Assembly: GCF_004346685.1 (NCBI RefSeq)
Contig: NZ_SMCO01000005.1
Coordinates: 1 to 64,000 of the forward strand
Length of the DNA: 64,000 nucleotides
Reading direction: 5' to 3'
From: Sulfurirhabdus autotrophica
GTDB lineage: Bacteria; Pseudomonadota; Gammaproteobacteria; Burkholderiales; SMCO01
Numbering within the stretch: the stretch's first letter is position 1; every line of letters starts with the position of its first letter. A program made the position numbers and the translations under genes. Under the pieces are notes generated by a model. It was not told the origin of the DNA, did no database searches, and was given only the letters and a program-made list of their open reading frames with translations. Shown here piece after piece: positions 54,902-64,000 of the stretch.

Positions 54902-57229
54902 TTATTTCTTGGTTCTTGTGCGGGGCTTTCGGGGGGACTTCGCTTCTTTTTCAGACTTCGATTTCTTGGAAGAAACGCTAGATTTTTCTTTCACAACTTT
55001 TTCATCTTGCGAAGCCCCTTTGGATCGCTTAGATTTACTCAGAGGCTCTTCACTCACTAAAGTTTCATCACCATCCCATTCCAGTACAAAATCCATTTTG
55101 CTGGTTTCCAGATCCACGCGCACTACTTTGGCACGAACGCGATCACCTAATCGATAACGCTTTCCGGTTCGCTCACCCAGCATCTGGTGCTTGGCCTTAT
55201 CAAAGTGAAAGTAGTCACTACCCAGTTCGGATACGTGCACCATGCCTTCCACATAGATACCATCCAGCGCGACAAAAATACCAAACCCAGTTACGCCACT
55301 AATTGTGCCATCGAAGGTTTCATTAATCTTGTCCTGCATATAAAAACACTTCAGCCAGGACTCTACATCACGGGTAGCTTCGTCTGCGCGACGCTCAGTC
55401 GTCGAGCAATGCTCACCCAGTTTCACCCAGCTACCCGGGTTGTATTTTTCACTGTTCAACACGGCTTTAATTGAACGATGCACTAACAAATCGGGATAGC
55501 GGCGAATCGGGGATGTAAAATGTGTGTAGGACTCATAGGCCAGACCAAAATGCCCGACATTATCAGGACTATACACTGCCTGTTGCAAGGAACGCAGCAT
55601 CACGGTCTGCAATAACTGCGCATCAGGACGATCCTTGATTTTATCCAGCAAATTGGCGTAATCCATAGCATGAGGCTCTTCTCCTCCACCCAGACTCAGA
55701 CCAAATTCACGCAAAAATTCATGCAATGCCTGAAGTTTTTCAGGAGTAGGCCCTTGATGGACGCGATACAAAGTGGGGTGCTCGTATCCTTGCAAGAAAT
55801 CGGAAGCACAGACATTCGCAGCCAGCATACATTCTTCGATCAAACGATGCGCATCGTTACGTTTAACCGGAACAATGCGATCAATTTTACCTTGATCGTT
55901 AAAAATCATTTGTGTTTCAGTGGTTTCAAAATCAATCGCACCGCGTGCCCAACGTGCCTTCAACAAAGTCTTGAACAATGCATACAAGTTTTTTACATGG
56001 GGCAACACTGACTTGTATTCAGTTGCTTCTTCGCCCTTCGGATTTTCCAGCATAGCCCACACTTTATTGTAAGTGAGGCGAGCATGAGAAAACATCACTG
56101 CTGGATAAAAACGGTAACTTTTTATATCACCCTTGTTGTTGGTATCCATTTCGCAAACCATGCATAACCGTTCAACTTCAGGATTCAGTGAGCACAGCCC
56201 ATTGGACAATTCTTCGGGCAACATGGGGATAACACGCCGGGGAAAATATACGGAATTGCCTCGCTCCAAACCCTCCACATCCAAAGGCTCGCCTGGCTTG
56301 ACATAATGGCTCACATCGGCAATGGCAACATACAGCTTGTAACCTTTTCCAACCGGCTCACAATATACTGCATCATCGAAATCCCTGGCTGTTTCGCCAT
56401 CAATAGTAACCAGTGGCAAATGGCGGATATCTTCGCGACCTACCATATCCTTCTTCAATACCTTTTTAGGTAATTTTTTGGCCTGAGCTTCAACGGCTGC
56501 GGAAAAAATATGGGGCAATTCATGCTTGCGTAAGGCAATTTCAATTTCCATACCGGGATCAGCGTAATTCCCCAGAATCTCAACCACTCGCGCAACGGGT
56601 TTAGCATGTTTACTGGGCTGTTCAATGATCTCAACCATGACAACTTGCCCCGCAGCAGCCCCCAAATCTGCCCCTTGCGCAATCAGAATATCCTGGGTGA
56701 TGCGACGGTTTTCCGATACAACGAACTGGACGCCATGCTCCACAACCAACCGCCCAACCAAGCGACTATTGACATGTTGCAGCACTTCAACGATTGAACC
56801 TTCACGGCGACCACGTCGATCCAGTCCGATTTCTCTGGCCATGACAATGTCGCCATGAAACACCCTGTGCATTTCTTTCGGCCCCAGAAAAAGATCCGGG
56901 CTACCATCTTCAGGAATCAAGAATCCAAAACCATCCGGATGACCTTGAACTTTCCCCTTGATCAAATCCAGTTTATCCATCACACACACCGCATTTTTGC
57001 GGTTACGCATGATCTGTCCTTCACGCTCCATAGCGCGTAAGCGACGACTGAAGAAATCCATTTCTTCATCATCGATTTCAAGCAGTTCAGCTAAATTCTC
57101 TGATGAAACAGGCATACCTTGTTCAGAAAGAATTTGCAGAATGAACTCACGGCTAGGCAATGGGTGCTCATATTGCGCGCGTTCTCTCTCGAGGTGTGGG
57201 TCCTGCAGACGAATTTTCTTCTTTTTCAT
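54902..57229 (-). CDS. rnr: ribonuclease R
   Basis: 775 residues from ATG 57229 (TTG 57235 gives two more residues). Domain order is HTH (about 20-90), two cold-shock domains, the RNB catalytic core with the metal-binding Asp cluster (TIDGETARDFDDAVYCE), an S1 domain (about 645-725) and a Lys/Ser-rich tail of about 45 residues. It is a 3'-5' exonuclease that degrades structured RNA. The start codon overlaps the -35 element of the divergent tRNA-Leu gene. Confidence 0.96.
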   Translation of the reverse strand: MKKKKIRLQDPHLERERAQYEHPLPSREFILQILSEQGMPVSSENLAELLEIDDEEMDFFSRRLRAMEREGQIMRNRKNAVCVMDKLDLIKGKVQGHPDGFGFLIPEDGSPDLFLGPKEMHRVFHGDIVMAREIGLDRRGRREGSIVEVLQHVNSRLVGRLVVEHGVQFVVSENRRITQDILIAQGADLGAAAGQVVMVEIIEQPSKHAKPVARVVEILGNYADPGMEIEIALRKHELPHIFSAAVEAQAKKLPKKVLKKDMVGREDIRHLPLVTIDGETARDFDDAVYCEPVGKGYKLYVAIADVSHYVKPGEPLDVEGLERGNSVYFPRRVIPMLPEELSNGLCSLNPEVERLCMVCEMDTNNKGDIKSYRFYPAVMFSHARLTYNKVWAMLENPKGEEATEYKSVLPHVKNLYALFKTLLKARWARGAIDFETTETQMIFNDQGKIDRIVPVKRNDAHRLIEECMLAANVCASDFLQGYEHPTLYRVHQGPTPEKLQALHEFLREFGLSLGGGEEPHAMDYANLLDKIKDRPDAQLLQTVMLRSLQQAVYSPDNVGHFGLAYESYTHFTSPIRRYPDLLVHRSIKAVLNSEKYNPGSWVKLGEHCSTTERRADEATRDVESWLKCFYMQDKINETFDGTISGVTGFGIFVALDGIYVEGMVHVSELGSDYFHFDKAKHQMLGERTGKRYRLGDRVRAKVVRVDLETSKMDFVLEWDGDETLVSEEPLSKSKRSKGASQDEKVVKEKSSVSSKKSKSEKEAKSPRKPRTRTKK

Positions 57230-57257
57230 TGACAAATGTCTCGTTTCATATTAAATT
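57229..57257 (+). promoter_or_regulatory. promoter of tRNA-Leu (CAG)
   Basis: A perfect TTGACA (57229-57234), a 17-base spacer and TAAATT (57252-57257), 15 bases before the tRNA. The -35 overlaps the rnr start codon on the other strand. Confidence 0.5.
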
Positions 57258-57272
57258 TGCGCTCTTGTTTTT

Positions 57273-57357
57273 GCCCAGATGGCGGAATTGGTAGACGCGC
57301 ACGGTTCAGGTCCGTGTGCCGCAAGGTGTGGAGGTTCGAGTCCTCTTCTGGGCACCA
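57273..57357 (+). tRNA. tRNA-Leu (CAG)
   Basis: An 85-nt class II tRNA with encoded CCA. It starts GCCCAGATGGCGGAATTGG; the anticodon loop TTCAGGT gives CAG. T-arm GGTTCGAGTCC is normal. Confidence 0.97.
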
Positions 57358-57370
57358 GATTCAAACACAT

Positions 57371-57412
57371 AAAACCGCGTTTATTCTTGTTTTCAGGATA
57401 GCGCGGTTTTTT
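57371..57412 (+). terminator. rho-independent terminator after tRNA-Leu
   Basis: AAAACCGCG (57371-57379) and CGCGGTTTT (57402-57410) form a 9-bp stem with a T-run (TTTTTT) to 57412, thirteen bases after the tRNA. Confidence 0.75.
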
Positions 57413-57925
57413 GTTACCACAAAGTTTACCGTAAAAAGCATTGGCAGTGCTTGCTCAAAATTAATGTCAAGTATTATACCCTATCGCACCAACTTAGCAT
57501 GGTGCAATTCCAAAACGCGTAACAATCCAACAACAATCAGTATTAATTATTTTCAACTGAAGCGGGAAACATTGATGATATTCCCATTATTCCATTTATC
57601 CTGCAGTCAGTCGTTATGTAAGTGTTCAACCCAGCGACGACCTGCTCGTGCATTTCCACGTTGCACCCTATTTAATTCAACTAAGTCTGCAAGTTACAAA
57701 TAAAAGATGTCCATTTCATCGATTGTTCCCGTTCGGCGCAATAACGATTGAGCACTTGCCCTCTGAGTTAAAGAAAAACAACCGTGTAATAAAGAGAATA
57801 CATAATCTGAAAAAAAATTTCCGTGCTTAGAAAATTACTGTGGGGACGATAATCTACCTGGCTTGCCTAAGCAAAATTAACAAGACCGCCACCCTTCGAA
57901 ATCATGTTTGAATTGAAAGCTGGAA
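57413..57925. other. gene-poor spacer with a possible gene remnant
   Basis: About 510 bases between the tRNA-Leu terminator and the cytochrome b gene. I find no intact gene. On the minus strand 57607-57693 reads LADLVELNRVQRGNARAGRR and eight more residues to a stop, which has a protein-like helix character but no start. It may be the tail of a decayed gene; nothing upstream of it stays in frame. Confidence 0.4.
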
Positions 57926-58489
57926 TTAGCGCTGAAACGGCGCAGAGTTAGCAGTACGTTCTTTGCTGCCGGTTACCATTGCTTTAGGCAAATTAATTTT
58001 AGTACGATAACTGATTATGAATACCATAAAAATGTGCAACGCGATGAACACCATGAGCGCATAAGAGAGCACTCCATGCAGGGATTCCAGCCACTCTTCA
58101 CCCCAATATACATCTGTGCCCATTAACCAGCCTGTCAACACCAAAAACAGCACTAACATTACCATCGCAATCGCCATTATTGCACCCAATGGATTCAACC
58201 CTACTGTTGCGCACCTGCCATGTTTGGCATAACAATTCAAATAACGCCGAATTCGTTGCCGTGTTGGAAAAAATGCGCCTATACGGGCATACCCACTAAT
58301 ACTTACCCCCCAAACCAGACGCGCAGTTATGGCCAAACCAGCTGCATAGCCTGCCCATCGGTGCAAGTCATCCCCTTCTTCCAGAAAAAATAGATTGGAG
58401 GCTATCAGACCGACCAGCCCCCAATGAAACAGTCGCACAAAAATATCCCAAACGTATATTCTTTCAACAATTTGGCTTTCTGGAATCAT
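57926..58489 (-). CDS. cytochrome b561-type membrane protein
   Basis: 187 residues from ATG 58489, seven bases after the PepSY gene; the longer frame would run into that gene. It has four membrane helices with two haem-ligand pairs, H22/H138 and H43/H152 (FHWG, HRWAGY, LHGVLSY, LHIF), the pattern of the prokaryotic b561/Ni-Fe-hydrogenase cytochrome b family. It shuttles electrons across the inner membrane. Coupled to a PepSY gene behind an iron-type promoter, it may serve ferric reduction or another periplasmic reductase. The partner is not certain. Confidence 0.85.
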   Translation of the reverse strand: MIPESQIVERIYVWDIFVRLFHWGLVGLIASNLFFLEEGDDLHRWAGYAAGLAITARLVWGVSISGYARIGAFFPTRQRIRRYLNCYAKHGRCATVGLNPLGAIMAIAMVMLVLFLVLTGWLMGTDVYWGEEWLESLHGVLSYALMVFIALHIFMVFIISYRTKINLPKAMVTGSKERTANSAPFQR

Positions 58490-58496
58490 GTACTGT

Positions 58497-58760
58497 TTAA
58501 TGCATTTCTGTTTTAACTGGCTGACCTGAAACCGTATCAAAATATATCTCTACTTTTTTGCCGTCTTTATTGTGGCCATATATTTCGTAACACTGACCAT
58601 CGACCTTGAATTTTTTAATCTTGTAACCTTGATCTTCCAGTTGCTTGCGAAGATCGGCTTCTTTCATCCAGGTTTCTTTGGGGTGCGATTCACATTTTGC
58701 ACCAGCCATAACTGATGGAGCAATAGCACTTAACAGCAGAACAAGCATTAATTTCTTCAT
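58497..58760 (-). CDS. exported PepSY-domain protein
   Basis: 87 residues from ATG 58760 (the ATG at 58763 is equally possible; GAGG lies 5-8 bases upstream). A signal peptide (MKKLMLVLLLSAIAPSVMAG) is followed by one PepSY unit (WMKEADLRKQLEDQGYKIKK, then GKKVEIYFDTVSGQPV). Two Cys residues may form a disulfide. PepSY proteins of this size often accompany cytochrome b561 genes in betaproteobacteria, and the cytochrome gene follows here. Exact role unknown. Confidence 0.85.
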   Translation of the reverse strand: MKKLMLVLLLSAIAPSVMAGAKCESHPKETWMKEADLRKQLEDQGYKIKKFKVDGQCYEIYGHNKDGKKVEIYFDTVSGQPVKTEMH

Positions 58761-58793
58761 CATTATTACCTCATTAATTAATAAACAAACAGC

Positions 58794-58818
58794 AATGATA
58801 ATAAGAATGATTCGTATT
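58794..58818 (-). promoter_or_regulatory. Fur-box-like operator
   Basis: AATGATAATAAGAATGATTC and the next five bases resemble overlapping Fur hexamers (GATAAT, then AGAAT/GATTC). The site covers the -10 and part of the spacer of the PepSY promoter, so binding would block transcription when iron is plentiful. The match is partial. Confidence 0.4.
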
Positions 58819-58826
58819 ACTGTCAA
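58798..58826 (-). promoter_or_regulatory. promoter of PepSY-cytochrome b561 operon
   Basis: Minus-strand TTGACA (58821-58826), a 17-base spacer and TATTAT (58798-58803), 37 bases before the start. Both elements are strong. Confidence 0.65.
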
Positions 58827-58879
58827 CATAAATTTGATGAGCGTGCAATTGTTTTACTGCTATTCAAAATTAAAATAAA

Positions 58880-58909
58880 AAAAGGGGCGGTTTTATAACC
58901 GCCCCTTTT
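58880..58909 (-). terminator. rho-independent terminator after purA
   Basis: AAAAGGGGCGGTT (58880-58892) and AACCGCCCCTTTT (58897-58909) pair perfectly around a 4-nt loop. A T-run follows on the minus strand. It lies 13 bases after the purA stop. Confidence 0.88.
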
Positions 58910-58922
58910 AATTACTATTAAA

Positions 58923-61389
<2,467 letters not shown>

Positions 61390-61400
61390 GATATAAATTC

Positions 61401-61503
61401 AACCACTAAGACGCACAGAACGCCAAGAAACCCAAGATTTACCTGTCAATTCGTCCAATATTTAGGAGCTTGAGCTAAGGTTGTTACTTGGCGCACTTGG
61501 CGT
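61401..61503. repeat. degenerate intergenic repeat, inverted pair
   Basis: The spacer between DUF2065 and hisZ starts with an array of short AAGACGCACAGAACGCCAAG-like units (61401-61436). It ends with an inverted copy, CTTGGCGCACTTGGCGT (61487-61503). ACGCCAAG at 61420-61427 pairs exactly with CTTGGCGT at 61496-61503. The wording resembles dispersed intergenic repeats known in many proteobacteria. Confidence 0.45.
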
Positions 61504-61515
61504 CTGGCAGCACCA

Positions 61516-61707
61516 CTATTTATTAAATAAAAAAAGTATTAAAAGTCCAGCAAGCATGGAAGCAAAGCCTAAAAAGCGTAACTGTCCATCAGACATTTCA
61601 GTCATTTTACGAAAACTCTCACGCCACAAACCCGGCACAAGTGAAGGTAAGACACCTTCCAGTACCAGCAAAAGCGCAAATGCTGTCAGCAAATCGCTGG
61701 AGGACAC
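61516..61707 (-). CDS. DUF2065 small membrane protein
   Basis: 63 residues from GTG 61707, three bases after hflC. There are two membrane helices (LLTAFALLLVLEGVLPSLVP and FLGFASMLAGLLILFLF) around a short basic loop. This DUF2065 gene regularly sits between hflC and hisZ or purA. Its function is unknown; the position suggests a link to the HflKC complex. Confidence 0.85.
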   Translation of the reverse strand: MSSSDLLTAFALLLVLEGVLPSLVPGLWRESFRKMTEMSDGQLRFLGFASMLAGLLILFLFNK

Positions 61708-61710
61708 GAA

Positions 61711-62589
61711 TTACTTACCCGTTTTACCAGGATTTTTCAAATATTTGAAAAATTCAGAGGTTGGCTCCAGTATCATCACGTCACTTTTGTTTTTAAAGCT
61801 CTGGCGATAGGCTTCCATGCTACGATAAAATGCATAAAACTCAGGACTTTGGCTGTAAGCAGCCGCATAAATTCCAGACGCCTTTGCATCCCCTTCACCC
61901 TTAATGCGCTGTGCATCACGGTAAGCTTCAGCAATAATCACTTCACGCTGCTTATCTGCATCTGCCCGGATTTTTTCAGCTTCAGCTGCACCGGTGGAAC
62001 GTAATTCGTTGGCTACTCGCTTACGCTCAGCTTCCATACGACGATACACCGAATCACTGACTTCCTGAGGCAAATCTACCCGCTTAAGTCGCACGTCAAT
62101 CACCTGAACGCCAATTTTACTTGCATCCTGATTGGCTTTTGTACGCAATATTTCCATAATCTGGTCACGTTCACCTGAGACGACATCGTGTACCGTACGT
62201 TTACCAAATTCTGCACGCAGACCGTCATTCACGGTTTGCATCAATCGGGTTTGCGCCCGCATCTCATCTCCGCCTACGCTGACATAGTATTGCTTCACAT
62301 CAACAATACGCCACTTGACGAACGAATCAACCAACACATTCTTCTTTTCAGAAGTAATGAAACGCTCTGGTTCTCCGGTGTCGATTGTTAAAATGCGAGT
62401 ATCAAAATAGCGCACATTCTGAATAAGCGGTATTTTGAAATACAGGCCAGGCTGCTTCTTGACAGCAACCACTTCACCCAATTGAAATATGATTGCATTT
62501 TGCCGTTGATCTACGGTAAACATTGCCAGGCTCAATACAACCAGAACCAGGATTATCCCGATCAAAATAGTGCCTAAGTTCTTCATCAT
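61711..62589 (-). CDS. hflC: HflC, regulator of FtsH protease
   Basis: 292 residues with an N-terminal membrane anchor (GIILVLVVLSLAMFTV), a band 7/SPFH domain (about 20-190) and a coiled-coil tail (about 190-240). With HflK it forms a large cage around FtsH in the inner membrane. The first ATG (62589) overlaps the hflK stop (ATGA); a second ATG follows at 62586. Confidence 0.96.
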   Translation of the reverse strand: MMKNLGTILIGIILVLVVLSLAMFTVDQRQNAIIFQLGEVVAVKKQPGLYFKIPLIQNVRYFDTRILTIDTGEPERFITSEKKNVLVDSFVKWRIVDVKQYYVSVGGDEMRAQTRLMQTVNDGLRAEFGKRTVHDVVSGERDQIMEILRTKANQDASKIGVQVIDVRLKRVDLPQEVSDSVYRRMEAERKRVANELRSTGAAEAEKIRADADKQREVIIAEAYRDAQRIKGEGDAKASGIYAAAYSQSPEFYAFYRSMEAYRQSFKNKSDVMILEPTSEFFKYLKNPGKTGK

Positions 62590-63782
62590 GGACGCTGCTC
62601 CCGATCACGGCTTCGGAAAGCATCTCGAGAACGCCATGTATTGTCATTCACAGGGGTTGTCGCTGGCTCAGAGACAGCGGGTTTAGCCGCTGCACTTTCC
62701 TGTACAGCAGGAGTCCCTGTAGATTGAATCAATTTATCCAGTGGTAAATACAATAAATTGGATCCACCTGACTTCTGATCAACCAGCACTTTGCTTGTGT
62801 TTGATAACATCTGCTCTACAGTATCCAAATAAATACGATCACGGGTAACGCCAGGGGCTTTGTTATATTCAAAGAGAACCTGTTTAAAACGACTTGCCTC
62901 ACCTTCCGCGTTTGCTATCACACGCTGCTTATAGCCTTCTGATTCCTGAGCTAAACGGGATGCTGCTCCACGCGCTCTTGGTATCACGTCGTTCGCATAA
63001 GCCTGACCTTCACTTTTCAACCGTTCACGATCCTGGCCCGCTTTAACCGCATCATCAAATGACGCCTGAACCTGCTCGGGTGGTTGCGCATTCTGCATGG
63101 TTACTTTACTGATGCTGATACCCGTTTTATATCGATCCAGAATATCCTGAACCAACTTGGCAGCTTTAGCTGCAACTTCTGCACGCCCTTCGTAAAGTAC
63201 GAAATCCATTTTATTCTTACCGACGATTTCACGAACAGCTGTTTCTGCTGCCTGCAACACTGCATCATCTGGAGATCGATTAAAAAACAGGTATTCTTCA
63301 GGGTTTTTAAGTATGTACTGTACAGCGAACTGAATATCAATGATGTTTTCATCATCAGTCAGCATTAGCGATTCTTTTGGCACTTTGTTTTTCACAGTGC
63401 TGCGGTACCCTACTTCAACAGTACGCACCTGTTCCACGTTGACAATTTCTCTGCTCTCAATAGGGTAGGGTAAATGCCAGCGAGGTCCAGACTGAGTAGT
63501 TTCCAGAAACTTGCCAAAACGAAGAACGACACCCCGTTCACCCGCATTAACAATATAAAAACCACTTGCAATCCAAACGAGCAACAGCAATACGATAATA
63601 AACCCAGCACCACCAACGGTGTTGAATTCAGGCGTACCTTTCCCTGTTCCACCGCCGCCACTGCCATTACCTTTTCCACCAAGAAGCGAATTCAGCTTCT
63701 GATTAAATTTACGCCACAATTCATCTAGGTCGGGTGGCCCGTCGTTACCTTTTTTACCCCATTGGGGTTCATTCGATGACAT
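62586..63782 (-). CDS. hflK: HflK, regulator of FtsH protease
   Basis: 398 residues. A Gly-rich cytoplasmic N-terminus (GGKGNGSGGGGTGKG) is followed by a membrane helix (about 57-75), the SPFH domain, a long coiled-coil (about 240-320) and a Pro/Ala-rich C-terminus. Partner of HflC; translationally coupled to it. Confidence 0.96.
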   Translation of the reverse strand: MSSNEPQWGKKGNDGPPDLDELWRKFNQKLNSLLGGKGNGSGGGGTGKGTPEFNTVGGAGFIIVLLLLVWIASGFYIVNAGERGVVLRFGKFLETTQSGPRWHLPYPIESREIVNVEQVRTVEVGYRSTVKNKVPKESLMLTDDENIIDIQFAVQYILKNPEEYLFFNRSPDDAVLQAAETAVREIVGKNKMDFVLYEGRAEVAAKAAKLVQDILDRYKTGISISKVTMQNAQPPEQVQASFDDAVKAGQDRERLKSEGQAYANDVIPRARGAASRLAQESEGYKQRVIANAEGEASRFKQVLFEYNKAPGVTRDRIYLDTVEQMLSNTSKVLVDQKSGGSNLLYLPLDKLIQSTGTPAVQESAAAKPAVSEPATTPVNDNTWRSRDAFRSRDREQRP

Positions 63783-63807
63783 TTTTTTCCATTATATTAT
63801 TCATGAT

Positions 63808-64000
63808 TCATTTATTAACAACCAAAGGCTCATGCTGTTCCAAACTTTCTTTATCAGCATAAAGCCTTGAACTGTATTCAGAGAGCGCCTGCCGGAGATA
63901 ATCAACCCCATCTCCATTTATTGCACTTAATCTGACTCGGATAATTCTATCATACTCATCTCGTTCCAAACCGGGACTAAGACCCTTTACGTCAATTTTA
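63808..64000 (-). CDS. hflX: GTPase HflX, C-terminal fragment (cut by window end)
   Basis: An open frame enters from the window end and stops at 63808-63810. The 63 visible residues include VRLSAINGDGVDYLRQALSE, the closing part of the HflX G domain, and end LEQHEPLVVNK. HflX is a ribosome-splitting GTPase, and its gene regularly precedes hflK. The identity rests on the short C-terminal match and the hflX-hflK-hflC order. Confidence 0.8.
   Translation of the reverse strand, partial: KIDVKGLSPGLERDEYDRIIRVRLSAINGDGVDYLRQALSEYSSRLYADKESLEQHEPLVVNK

Noticed and set aside
57236-57703. A 155-codon frame running through tRNA-Leu
   Set aside because: It contains a complete tRNA and a terminator, so it cannot be a real gene.

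Overview
The window is ordinary chromosome from a low-to-mid-GC betaproteobacterium, most likely of the order Nitrosomonadales (Nitrosomonas/Methylophilaceae/Gallionellaceae-like). This assignment is inference from gene content and order. The run tRNA-Leu-tig-clpP-clpX-lon-hupB-tRNA-Val-tRNA-Asp-ppiD, the rpsF-priB-rpsR-rplI-dnaB-alr-radA block with rlmB and rnr, and the hflX-hflK-hflC-DUF2065-hisZ-purA block are typical of that group. PriB, HisZ and the hpnCDE squalene genes fit too. I see no phage, IS element, CRISPR array or rRNA operon. || Layout: 1-1.7 kb holds two damaged small genes: a LysM/M23 envelope protein without a start or signal peptide, and an exported protein frameshifted at an A9 tract. 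1.7-12.4 kb is accessory: an MFS exporter, a DsrE-like protein coupled to a PAS-GGDEF-EAL protein, a COG0523 metal GTPase, a START-like lipid-binding protein divergent from a SagB-type double nitroreductase, and a GspA-GspB pair. 12.5-17.8 kb is a minus-strand TonB receptor / periplasmic binding protein / HAMP-GGDEF-EAL operon. 17.8-31.9 kb has dnaQ, rnhA, a methyltransferase, gloB, mltD, the yejABEF peptide importer, fabI and ppiD. 32-38.9 kb is the protein quality-control block with three tRNAs and a good sigma-32 promoter candidate before lon. || 38.9-42.7 kb is hpnC-hpnD-hpnE plus an SDR reductase (squalene/hopanoid synthesis). 42.7-48.1 kb is a Ser/Thr phospho-signalling island. Two PP2C phosphatase-FHA pairs flank a PEGA-tailed membrane kinase and a TssQ-like lipoprotein, and no type VI secretion structural genes are present. 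48.2-57.4 kb is the radA-alr-dnaB-ribosomal protein-rlmB-rnr-tRNA-Leu stretch. 57.4-58.9 kb holds a near-empty spacer and a PepSY-cytochrome b561 pair behind a promoter overlapped by a Fur-box-like sequence. 58.9-64 kb is purA-hisZ-DUF2065-hflC-hflK and the C-terminus of hflX, cut by the window end. || The parts most likely to hold undescribed biology are the mirrored kinase/phosphatase/FHA island with an orphan T6SS-type lipoprotein, the TonB receptor-binding protein-c-di-GMP operon, and the DsrE-c-di-GMP coupling. All functional statements come from reading motifs, without database searches.
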